A model generated the notes under the pieces. It saw only the letters and a program-made list of their open reading frames with translations. It did no database searches and was not told the origin of the DNA. Made by a program: the position numbers and the translations under genes. Positions 1 through 6,484 of a stretch of DNA of 6,553 nt are shown piece by piece; the first letter of the stretch is position 1; each line of letters begins with the position of its first letter. The DNA lies in the NCBI GenBank assembly GCA_012513195.1, contig JAAZCR010000037.1, positions 1 through 6,553 of the forward strand. Direction: 5' to 3'. Source of the DNA: Bacilli bacterium (GTDB taxonomy: Bacteria > Bacillota_I > Bacilli_A > Haloplasmatales > Haloplasmataceae).

Positions 1-1472
1 ATAGCGACCTTTTGCGCTTCACCACCAGATAGTTCAATTCCCCCTTCACTAAAACTCTTTGTATATAAGCTATTAATACCATTTGGTAATTGATTCAATT
101 TATCCTTTAAACCAACTTTACAAGCGACTTCATAGGCAATCTTTTCATCACCATCTTCATTTAAAATGTTTTCTTTTAAAGTGTAGGCAAAAAGTTTATA
201 ATCTTGGAAAACTGCACTAATTTGCTTAATGTATGAGTTATACTCGTATTCATAGATTGATACACCATTTACGAGAATATCACCTTCATTGGGTTTGTAT
301 AAACGACATAATAATTTTATTAATGTTGATTTCCCTGCCCCATTCAATCCAACAATCGCAATTTTTTCATGAGGTTCAATCGTAAATGAGACATTTTTAA
401 GAATATATTCCTTACTTCTAGGATAACTAAATGAAACATGGCGGAATTCTATGGTTTTTATTTCTTCTGTTAATGGAATAGAACCAAATTGCTCTTCTTC
501 CTCTAATTCTATTAGTTGGATGAATGGACCCAAATATTGCAGCATTTGTAAATAAGTAATACCAACATCAATCATTTTCGTTACCGTTTGACTAAAAGAT
601 AAAGCACAGGAAATATATAGAGAAAATGTACTAATAGGTAATTTGTTCTTAATTGTTTTTAAAGCAACTAAAATATAAATTAAGGCTGTTTGGATATGGT
701 TAGTAATTTGAGCACCAGTGGCAAGTGAACCCATTACCGCAAAAAATCGCTGAATATATTTTTGCGTTTCGCTAGCATAAATTATATTTTTCTGCTGTAA
801 TAGTTGACCAATGGAATACATTCGATAATCCTTAGCTCGTTTTTCATCAAGGATAGTGTTATAAAAATAACCGAATTTACGATTTATTGGGATTAAATCA
901 TGATAGAATTTGATTTGTGTTTTCATAGATAACAGTAAAAGAACAACATTGACAATTATTGCTGCTACTAAGACGACTACTATCCAATAATCAAATAGTA
1001 AGATTATTGTTATTAATCCAAGTAAAGTGAAAAAGTATTGAAGTAATTGGGAAACAGAGTTAAGAAAGTTTGAGATAGTATTTTTGTTTTCAATTGCAAA
1101 TTTAGCTCGTTCTTTTAAATCAAGATAATGCGGATCTTCTAAATAAGCAAAAGGAAGACGCATTAATTTACTCGTAACTTGTACATGAACAGCTTCTTTA
1201 AGTGCTGTTTCTTCTACTTCAATTAACCGTTTAAACAACTTATTTAAGAAATTAAAGATCAAATTTATGAGGACAATTAACCCACCTATGATTATAGATA
1301 ATTGATAATCTTTCTTTTCGAGAGAATTTATGATAAGTGAAAGTGAATAAGCATTAAAGATGTTTAACCCACTTAAAACCAATGCTTGGAATAAGATAAT
1401 ATAAAAATAACTTTTATGGGCTTTATAAGCAAATTTAATGAATTTAAAAAATACTCTTTTTGGTTTATTCAT
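1..1472 (-). CDS. ABC half-exporter (permease + ATPase), second subunit, 3' end cut by window edge
   Basis: This gene encodes a type I ABC exporter half-transporter, with an N-terminal six-helix membrane domain fused to a C-terminal ATPase domain. 490 codons are visible from MNKPKRVFF. Hydrophobic stretches lie near residues 18-45 and 58-78, and again in the middle of the protein; the coupling-region motif YLEDPHYLD is near 110. The ATPase domain shows Walker A GLNGAGKST (375-383), a Q-loop (VFQDYKLF) and the signature LSGGE (481-485). Walker B and the H-loop would lie past the left edge, so catalytic competence cannot be judged. The start is supported by GAGGAG at 1480-1485, 7 nt upstream. 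The ATG overlaps the end of the upstream ABC gene by 8 nt, so the two are translationally coupled and probably form a heterodimer. The substrate cannot be read from the sequence; peptides, lipids or drugs are all possible. Confidence 0.92.
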   Translation of the reverse strand, partial: MNKPKRVFFKFIKFAYKAHKSYFYIILFQALVLSGLNIFNAYSLSLIINSLEKKDYQLSIIIGGLIVLINLIFNFLNKLFKRLIEVEETALKEAVHVQVTSKLMRLPFAYLEDPHYLDLKERAKFAIENKNTISNFLNSVSQLLQYFFTLLGLITIILLFDYWIVVVLVAAIIVNVVLLLLSMKTQIKFYHDLIPINRKFGYFYNTILDEKRAKDYRMYSIGQLLQQKNIIYASETQKYIQRFFAVMGSLATGAQITNHIQTALIYILVALKTIKNKLPISTFSLYISCALSFSQTVTKMIDVGITYLQMLQYLGPFIQLIELEEEEQFGSIPLTEEIKTIEFRHVSFSYPRSKEYILKNVSFTIEPHEKIAIVGLNGAGKSTLIKLLCRLYKPNEGDILVNGVSIYEYEYNSYIKQISAVFQDYKLFAYTLKENILNEDGDEKIAYEVACKVGLKDKLNQLPNGINSLYTKSFSEGGIELSGGEAQKVA

Positions 1473-3279
1473 AAGTATTCTCCTCAACTTGATAATATTT
1501 GCTTTGGGTCATAAACATCTCATAATACTTACCCTTTAACGCCATTAACTCTTCGTGAGTTCCATATTCACTTAAACCTTGTTCCGTAAATAAAGCAATC
1601 TTATCACAAAACTTCGTTGATGCTAAACGATGAGAAATATAGATTGCTGTCTTATCTTTCACTAAATTATCAAACGATTCATAGATTTCTGCTTCTGCTA
1701 GCGGGTCTAAACTAGCTGTTGGTTCATCAAGAATTACCATATTAGCATCTTTATATAAACTTCTCGCAATTACGAGTTTTTGGTTTTCTCCACCTGACAG
1801 TTCAATTCCTGTTTCATCGATGATTTTTAATAATTGCTGATCATAGCCTTTGGGTAATGATTTGATTTTATTACTTAAATTAACCAAATTAATACAAGTT
1901 ATGCCACGTTCTTTATCTTCTAAAGTATTATCGGTACCAATGACATTTTCTAATACAGAACCAGCGTAAATGAAGACATCTTGATATACTACAGAAAACA
2001 TCTTCCAATACTCATTGCGGTCAAACTCTTTAATGTTAAAGCCATTTACCAAGATTTCACCTTCATCAACATCAAATAATCCTGTAATAAGTTTCACTAA
2101 GGTTGATTTACCTGCTCCATTGGTTCCGACAATGGCTAATCGTTCACCCTTATTAATCTTAAAATTGAAGTTCTGAAGAATCCATTTATCAGTATTTGGA
2201 TATTTAAATGAGACATTACGGAACTCGATTTCTAATGTTTCCGTTTTAGGTAAAGCTTTACGATTACCATATGACGCAAAGTATGATGTATCATCCATAA
2301 ACAGATAATAACTCTTACAATAATTCGCATCGACTTGTAAAGTGCTAAGAATTTCTGTTAATCTTCTTAATGTCGACGACAAACCAATAACAGCACCTAC
2401 ATATAAAGCAACTTCACCTAATGTAATCATGTTATTAAAATAACCATAAATTATGAAGAAGTAAGCTACACCATCTTGAATGAGTAACATCAGTAATTCT
2501 AATAAGCCAATCGCAAACTTTTTATTCGCGATATCTTTTATTACATTAATATAGTCATTAGCCTTACGACGATAATCTCCTATTAACTTATCTTTGAGAT
2601 TAAACATGCGAATATCCTTACCATAGGAAAAATCATAACAAACATCATAAAAGTACTGTTTTTGTCGAAAGGCGCGAGCACGGTCTTCTTTACGTTTATC
2701 GACATATTTCGCAATCTGTTTGTTTACAATCACAGTAATTATTGTACCGAAGATACAAGCAACAAAAATTAATGGTTGAAAAAGACCGATGATAATACAA
2801 TAAAGAATAACAGAAAAGATTGTTGGTAAAAAGCGGAAGAACCCGTGATAAATATTCTCAAAACCTATGTTGTTGCTGTCAAGAGCTGTAAAAGCTACTT
2901 TAGCTTTATCAACAAACTGTGGATCCTCTAAATAAGGATAAGCAATTTCATGGTATCTTTTATTTATTTTTGCAAATTCTTTTAACCTTACCCCAACAAA
3001 ATATCCCATATCATAAAACTCACCAATAGTCGCAATAACACCTCAAAGCAATGATATGCTAGTTAAAATAATAATGGTCTTTACAATTTCAGTATCATTA
3101 CTACTTGAAACAAGAAAATCAATAATAAAGCGAGGAATAAAGGCTGCAACTACAGGAAACATACCGGCAAATAACATGTTGATAAACATCATAAAGAAAG
3201 GAAAATATCTTTTCTCTGTAAGAAGTAGTTTTAACTGTCGTTTTACTACATACCATGTCGTCATCTTTTTATCTTCCAT
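1465..3279 (-). pseudogene. ABC half-exporter, first subunit, interrupted by in-frame TGA
   Basis: One reading frame of 605 codons, the normal size for a half-exporter, is split by a TGA at codon 79. The 5' piece (3279-3043) starts MEDKKMTTW, is preceded by GGAG 9 nt upstream, and contains transmembrane helix 1 and part of helix 2. The 3' piece is open to TAA at 1465; its first ATG is at 3009. Numbered over the whole frame, it carries the coupling motif YLEDPQFVD (about 116-124), Walker A GTNGAGKST (from 385, Lys391), Q433, LSGGE (494-498), Walker B VILDEP (Asp518, Glu519) and H-loop His550. All ATPase residues are therefore intact. The damage is one codon with no frameshift, which suggests a recent point mutation, a sequencing error or recoding. 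A restart at 3009 is conceivable (GGTGAG 9 nt upstream) but would lack helix 1 and most of helix 2. It is first in the operon and overlaps the next ABC gene by 8 nt. Confidence 0.68.
3043..3045 (-). other. In-frame TGA codon inside the ABC exporter gene
   Basis: The codon falls between SISLL and GVIATIGEF, in the second hydrophobic segment of the membrane domain. The frame on both sides is continuous (3279 and 3009 differ by 270, a multiple of three). Tryptophan would fit the helix if TGA were decoded, but all six clear tryptophans I find in the window's genes use TGG, and the istB fragment appears to end in TGA. Confidence 0.85.
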
Positions 3280-3310
3280 ACATCACTTCTCCATCTTAAT
3301 TTTTGTTATC

Positions 3311-3339
3311 ATTATATCATTAACAAATATGTCTTGCTA
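3311..3339 (-). promoter_or_regulatory. Extended -10 promoter of the ABC operon
   Basis: On the minus strand the sequence TGATATAAT gives a perfect -10 hexamer (3311-3316) with the extended-10 TG one base upstream (3318-3319). The predicted start is near 3304, leaving a leader of about 25 nt before the ATG at 3279. The -35 position (3334-3339, TAGCAA) matches TTGACA poorly. That is typical of promoters using an extended -10 or depending on an activator; direct repeats begin 3 bp further upstream. Confidence 0.6.
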
Positions 3340-3342
3340 GCA

Positions 3343-3394
3343 ACCGTTAGTATATATTACTAAACCGTTAGTTGAATAATACGAAACTATTAGT
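3343..3394 (+). promoter_or_regulatory. LytTR-type direct repeats upstream of the ABC operon
   Basis: ACCGTTAGT occurs at 3343-3351 and again, identical, at 3364-3372 with 12 bp between. A third, degenerate copy ACTATTAGT lies at 3386-3394 after 13 bp. The first two match every position of the published consensus for LytTR response regulators ([TA][AC][CA]GTTN[AG][TG], direct repeats separated by 12-13 bp). The array abuts the weak -35 region of the ABC promoter. The consensus reads on the plus strand, opposite to the ABC genes, which is not the usual orientation. No LytTR regulator or histidine kinase is in the window. Confidence 0.6.
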
Positions 3395-3616
3395 TGAGTT
3401 AAAAACAATACACTCAAAGTTGAGTGCTAACACGATTTGGATTCTAAGTTTTACCACCATATAACTATATTGGTTGATGAACTAGTATTTAATCAAATAA
3501 ATTATGTCAAATTTTGTCGATGAATATATATAATCAAGTATGTATAGTTGTTACAAAACGGAATAATATCTAAATATTATTTTTTTTGACAATATTTTTA
3601 TTATCCTAAAATCAAT
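3395..3616. other. Non-coding AT-rich intergenic segment
   Basis: I find no credible gene here on either strand; the longest plus-strand frames from ATG are only a few codons. It contains a 7-bp inverted repeat CACTCAA-AG-TTGAGTG (3411-3426) and an A/T-only hairpin (3562-3581) followed by a plus-strand T run. There is also a weak plus-strand promoter candidate, TTGGAT (3437-3442), 17 bp, TATAAC (3460-3465). None of these can be tied to a gene. Confidence 0.5.
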
Positions 3617-3656
3617 AAAAAAGCCCCTCATGATAAACAAATTACCAAGAGGGGCT
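3617..3656 (-). terminator. Rho-independent terminator of the RIC-like/ATPase/HMA operon
   Basis: On the minus strand AGCCCCTC pairs with GAGGGGCT over 8 bp (3649-3656 with 3622-3629). Inside, after a U-U mismatch, TGGTAA pairs with TTATCA (one G-U pair) to close a 5-nt loop. Six T residues (3622-3617) follow the stem directly. It lies about 40 nt past the HMA stop codon. In the other direction the stem is followed by ACTTTTA, so weak bidirectional activity is possible. Confidence 0.93.
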
Positions 3657-3696
3657 ACTTTTATACTTAGTATTATTATTCCATTTCTCGGAACCA

Positions 3697-3930
3697 TTAT
3701 ACTACTTGAACATCATATTTTAATACTTGATACCCTAATTTGGTTATTTCATTAATAATATTCTGAATACTTATAACATCTTCATTAAATATAAACTTTA
3801 CTTTACTTGCATTAAATAAAACTTTAATGGAATCTTTTTCTACCCCATTAACTTTACGTATTAAAGATTCAATCTTTTGCGTACAAGAAGGACAAACTAA
3901 TGGTTCTAAGTAAATGATTGCTTTTTTCAT
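3697..3930 (-). CDS. HMA-domain metallochaperone (CPSC)
   Basis: This is a 77-residue single-domain protein of the heavy-metal-associated (HMA, ferredoxin-like fold) family, cytosolic, with no signal peptide. The metal-binding loop is EPLVCPSCTQKIE, with Cys13 and Cys16 in a CxxC arrangement. The GMT that usually precedes the first cysteine is replaced by PLV. The second half (VKFIFNED, then INEITKLGYQV) matches the conserved strand and helix ending in LGY. The start is clear: AAAGGAG lies 7 nt upstream and only 15 nt separate it from the ATPase stop codon. It is last in the operon, directly before the terminator. Such chaperones deliver soft metal ions, usually Cu(I) but also Zn/Cd, to a P1B ATPase. 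Since the neighbouring ATPase has no HMA domain of its own, this protein probably fills that role in trans. The metal is not determined. Confidence 0.92.
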   Translation of the reverse strand: MKKAIIYLEPLVCPSCTQKIESLIRKVNGVEKDSIKVLFNASKVKFIFNEDVISIQNIINEITKLGYQVLKYDVQVV

Positions 3931-3945
3931 ATTTCCACTCCTTTA

Positions 3946-5799
3946 TTACTTATGTTTATACTTTAATAACCGCATGCTATTTAAAATAACGGCTAATATA
4001 CTTGCTTCATGAACAAACATTCCTATAGACATATTCATCCAATCACTAAAAATCAAACTTACCAATAACATAGTTACAACAATTAATGCCATGGCTATAT
4101 TTTGTTTCATAGTTTTTACTATTCTTCTCGATAGTTTTAATGCTAGCGTTAAAGAGTTATAATCATTGTTGATTAGAACAACATCGCTAGTTTCGATCGC
4201 AACATCAGTGCCACTTTCTAGAGCGATTCCAATGTTCGCACGTGCTAATGAGGGACTATCATTTACCCCATCACCAACAAACGCGACTTTTCTCCCTTGT
4301 TTTTGAAGGTTATCTATGTACTTAACTTTATCTTCTGGCAACATACCACCATATGCTTCTGTTATACCTAAATCTTTCGTAAGAAGATTTACCGAACCTT
4401 GATTATCACCAGATAAAACGACAAAATGCTTTATTCCAGATTTTCTTAAGTTCGTTAACTCATTTTTTACCGTGGGTCTAATTTGATCTCTTATTCCGAT
4501 TAATAAGCGACATAGACCATTAACACTTACAAGTACAATAGTATGCCCATTAAGCATTAATTCCTTTACATCTTTATATACAATATCAGAAATTGCAACA
4601 CCTTCTTTTTCTAAGAAGTTTAAATTGCCTACAATAATATGATTATTATCGATAATACCTTTTAATCCTCCACCTTTAACAACATTTACTTCTTGCACTG
4701 ATAATTGATTAGTTTCTTTAAAATAATCAATTATCGTCTTGGCAATAGGGTGATCAACTGTTCTTTCGATACTTACTAACAAAGATTTAATATATTGAAT
4801 ATTATCTTCATCATAAACCCTGATTTCGTTAACTTGTGGTTTACCAATTGTTAATGTTCCCGTTTTATCAAAGATCATTGTGTCTACTTTGTTAAAAGCA
4901 TTAATTACATCACTACCCTTAAACAATATACCACTTTTTGCTCCTCGACCTATTCCAGCCACATTAGCCACAGGAATACCAATCACCAATGCACCAGGGC
5001 ATCCTAACACAAGAATCGTGATAGCTAATTCAATATTTAAACTTACTAGATATACAATAAACGCGATTAATAATACTAGTGGTGTATAATACTTCGCAAA
5101 TTTATCGATAAAACGCTCTGCATGGGATTTTGCGTCTTGGGCTTCTTCGATTAATTCAATGATTTTGCTGAAAGTAGTGTTTTCTCCCACTCGTTCAGCA
5201 ATGATATGTAAAGAGCCATTATCAACAATTGTACCTGCATAAACTTTACAACCAATTGTTTTATGTACTGGTATAGATTCACCAGTAATACTCGCTTCAT
5301 TAATATAACCTTCACCAAATATTACAACACCATCGACGGGTATTTTATTGCCTGTTTTAACAAGTAGTTTATCACCAACACGTACTTTATTCACATCAAC
5401 TTCTTCATAATCACCTGTTTCTGTTAATCGCCAAGCGCTTTCGGGAGCCATTTCAATAAGTTCTTTAATGGCTGAGTGCGTTTTTGATAAGGTTCGTTGT
5501 TCTAAGTAAGCACCAAAGAGAAATAAAAAAGTTACAATAGCAGATTCTTCAAAATTACTTATTATCAATGCCCCTATTACCGCAATAGTTACTAATAGTT
5601 CAATACTAACAACTTTTATTTTAAGTGCTTGGAATGCTTGAATCATGATGGGCAATAGCCCTAATAATGATGCACATATCAATAGAATTGATTCTAATTT
5701 TTCATGATCTACCAAATTCTTACTTATAAAAATCATTACGATTAGTATGCCACTTATCAAGGTTATTAAGTGCTTTTTCCTTAATATTTTATATACCAT
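3946..5799 (-). CDS. P1B-type heavy-metal-translocating ATPase with CPG membrane motif
   Basis: An integral membrane pump of 617 residues that couples ATP hydrolysis to heavy-metal transport, probably export. Core motifs are complete: actuator TGES (172-175), phosphorylation site DKTGTLT (Asp311), nucleotide-domain HP (350-351), GDGVND (509-514). Membrane helices fit the P1B plan: four before the actuator domain, two around the ion site, two at the C-terminus. The ion-site motif is Cys267-Pro-Gly269 (GCPGALVIGIPV) rather than CPC, CPH, SPC or TPC. The last helix reads HEASILAVILNSMRLL (His597, Glu598), resembling the HEGxT of P1B-4 pumps more than the DxGA of Zn/Cd pumps. There is no N-terminal HMA domain; one is encoded separately just downstream. 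I place the start at 5799 (MVYKILRKK) because AGGTG lies just upstream; an ATG at 5835 (12 more residues) lacks a ribosome site and would overlap the preceding gene. Family assignment is firm, metal specificity is not. Confidence 0.93.
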   Translation of the reverse strand: MVYKILRKKHLITLISGILIVMIFISKNLVDHEKLESILLICASLLGLLPIMIQAFQALKIKVVSIELLVTIAVIGALIISNFEESAIVTFLFLFGAYLEQRTLSKTHSAIKELIEMAPESAWRLTETGDYEEVDVNKVRVGDKLLVKTGNKIPVDGVVIFGEGYINEASITGESIPVHKTIGCKVYAGTIVDNGSLHIIAERVGENTTFSKIIELIEEAQDAKSHAERFIDKFAKYYTPLVLLIAFIVYLVSLNIELAITILVLGCPGALVIGIPVANVAGIGRGAKSGILFKGSDVINAFNKVDTMIFDKTGTLTIGKPQVNEIRVYDEDNIQYIKSLLVSIERTVDHPIAKTIIDYFKETNQLSVQEVNVVKGGGLKGIIDNNHIIVGNLNFLEKEGVAISDIVYKDVKELMLNGHTIVLVSVNGLCRLLIGIRDQIRPTVKNELTNLRKSGIKHFVVLSGDNQGSVNLLTKDLGITEAYGGMLPEDKVKYIDNLQKQGRKVAFVGDGVNDSPSLARANIGIALESGTDVAIETSDVVLINNDYNSLTLALKLSRRIVKTMKQNIAMALIVVTMLLVSLIFSDWMNMSIGMFVHEASILAVILNSMRLLKYKHK

Positions 5800-5806
5800 T
5801 TCTTCA

Positions 5807-5813
5807 CACCTAC
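5807..5813 (-). promoter_or_regulatory. Ribosome binding site that decides the ATPase start
   Basis: Minus-strand GTAGGTG lies between the stop codon of the hemerythrin-like gene (5816) and ATG 5799, with AGG 9 nt from that ATG. The alternative ATG at 5835 is preceded by AATGATAG, which has no Shine-Dalgarno character. Confidence 0.65.
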
Positions 5814-5815
5814 TC

Positions 5816-6109
5816 TTATCTGTGATAGGAAGCATCTATCATTTGTAATAATCGATATACTGTTTCATATGTTTCGCATACATCATTTGGAACTTTATAA
5901 TTATCCGTAACTTCTCTTAATTGCATAAACAAAGTATGCAAAGTATTTTCACTATCGTTTGCTAATATTAGCATGATTTCATTGAAAAGACGTTGTACTT
6001 CATGAAGTTCTAGATGATGAGCACCATGAACTCTAGCTACAACTGGTATATAGTTACTTAATAATTTTAAGTTCATATTGTTTAATTTCATGAATTCTTT
6101 ATTTTTCAT
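5816..6109 (-). CDS. Small hemerythrin-like protein of the RIC/ScdA (Fe-S repair) family
   Basis: A 97-residue soluble protein without signal peptide or membrane segment. Residues 20-42 (YIPVVARVHGAHHLELHEV) match the VHGxHHPEL helix of RIC proteins (ScdA, YtfE, DnrN), di-iron hemerythrin-like proteins that protect or repair Fe-S clusters after NO or oxidative damage. Residues 65-96 (LREVTDNYKVPNDVCETYE onward) match the helix before the final ligand helix. Possible ligands are His28, His31, His32, Glu34, Glu66, Glu82 and His96. Full RIC proteins are about 220 residues, with an N-terminal ScdA_N domain and a closing HxxxE helix; both are absent here, so this is a short or partial member. GAGG 6 nt upstream supports the start. 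It is first in the operon, 16 nt before the chosen ATPase start. Family assignment comes from recalled motifs, and its activity, including di-iron binding, is unproven. Confidence 0.75.
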   Translation of the reverse strand: MKNKEFMKLNNMNLKLLSNYIPVVARVHGAHHLELHEVQRLFNEIMLILANDSENTLHTLFMQLREVTDNYKVPNDVCETYETVYRLLQMIDASYHR

Positions 6110-6147
6110 ATGCTACCTCGCTTTTTTCTATTTTTTTAGACAACTCT

Positions 6148-6189
6148 ATTATAGATATGAATAATATAAAAATTATTGACACTAGTCAA
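6148..6189 (-). promoter_or_regulatory. Promoter region of the RIC-like/ATPase/HMA operon
   Basis: Two overlapping promoter readings exist. The first has a perfect -10 TATAAT at 6148-6153 (start near 6141) and no good -35, as expected for an activator-dependent promoter. The second has -35 TTGACT (6184-6189), a 17-bp spacer and -10 TATTAT (6161-6166), with a start near 6154. The palindrome at 6175-6190 would activate the first reading and overlap the -35 of the second. The leader to ATG 6109 is about 30-45 nt. Confidence 0.6.
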
Positions 6190-6190
6190 T
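6175..6190. promoter_or_regulatory. CRP/FNR-family operator (TTGAC-N4-GTCAA)
   Basis: ATTGAC-ACTA-GTCAAT is a perfect 6-bp inverted repeat with a 4-bp spacer, the spacing used by FNR-family dimers (TTGAT-N4-ATCAA). Its centre, between 6182 and 6183, falls exactly 41.5 bp upstream of the start predicted from TATAAT 6148-6153. That is the classic class II activation position. The regulator is not in the window. Confidence 0.65.
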
Positions 6191-6224
6191 TTTACGATTT
6201 TTATATAACTACTTAAAGAAATAT

Positions 6225-6238
6225 ATGATTTTGATCAA
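6225..6238. promoter_or_regulatory. Second FNR-like box, upstream
   Basis: ATGAT-TTTG-ATCAA matches the FNR consensus TTGAT-N4-ATCAA at 9 of 10 positions. Its centre is 49 bp upstream of the proximal operator's centre, at about -90.5 from the predicted start. That spacing is common for tandem CRP/FNR sites. The A/T-rich context makes chance occurrence possible. Confidence 0.4.
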
Positions 6239-6247
6239 ATTTATAAT

Positions 6248-6273
6248 AAAAAATAGCGGTTCATACCGCTATT
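6248..6273 (-). terminator. Rho-independent terminator with no visible resident gene
   Basis: AATAGCGGT and ACCGCTATT form a perfect 9-bp stem with a 4-nt loop (TCAT on the plus strand). On the minus strand the stem runs into a T tract (ATTTTTTATTATAA). It would stop transcripts coming from beyond 6273, that is from the IS side, and so insulates the FNR-like promoter. No intact gene lies between it and the IS end. Confidence 0.8.
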
Positions 6274-6419
6274 AATTCTTTCTTAATATATAATTAACCA
6301 TTAAATAAAACTATTTTATACTATACATCTATATGATAAATACTTATATCTATTCGCATCACTCTATTTCAATGCTTGTGTTATATGCTCTGATAGCTAA
6401 TATTTCATTATCATGTTAA
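6274..6419. other. AT-rich spacer between terminator and IS end
   Basis: I see no gene here. On the minus strand a frame of 19 codons runs from next to the IS boundary to a TGA at 6359-6361, about 85 nt before the terminator stem. It could be the tail of a gene cut by the IS, but it is too short to identify. Confidence 0.45.
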
Positions 6420-6433
6420 TGTCAATATAAAAA

Positions 6434-6469
6434 TTACCAATTTTGAGCGTGAGATATTTACCAATTTTG
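6434..6469. repeat. Internal repeat of the IS21-type terminus
   Basis: TTACCAATTTTG occurs at 6434-6445 and identically at 6458-6469, with a 24-bp period. In IS21-family elements such repeats at the ends are taken as transposase (IstA) binding sites. Overlapping them, GAGCGTGAGA (6445-6454) and TCTCATGCTC (6477-6486) form an inverted repeat with one mismatch. Confidence 0.75.
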
Positions 6470-6484
6470 GTGAAATTCTCATGC

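Noticed and set aside
1..3279. Mycoplasma-type genetic code (TGA as Trp) as the explanation for the whole window
   Set aside because: Only one in-frame TGA is seen against six TGG, the reverse of what AT-rich code-4 genomes usually show, and istB appears to stop at TGA. Kept as an alternative, not the main reading.
3056..3340. Plus-strand open frame of 94 codons
   Set aside because: It is antisense to the 5' part of the ABC gene, whose minus-strand product has clear membrane-domain character; no ribosome site or recognisable family.
3422..3430. GAGTGCTAA, identical to the right arm of a CIRCE (HrcA) operator
   Set aside because: The left arm matches only CACTC and the gap is 6 bp instead of 9; no chaperone gene is nearby.
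3562..3587. Inverted repeat AATAATAT/ATATTATT followed by a T run on the plus strand, resembling a terminator
   Set aside because: The stem has only A-T pairs and no plus-strand gene ends there.
4880..5089. Plus-strand open frame of 69 codons
   Set aside because: It lies opposite the conserved ion-site and phosphorylation region of the P1B ATPase and is a shadow of it.
5800..5835. Upstream ATG at 5835 as the ATPase start
   Set aside because: No Shine-Dalgarno precedes it, it overlaps the hemerythrin-like gene by 20 nt, and ATG 5799 has AGGTG at good spacing.
6359..6418. Short minus-strand open stretch beside the IS end as a truncated gene
   Set aside because: Nineteen codons with no recognisable motif; open frames of this size are common by chance.
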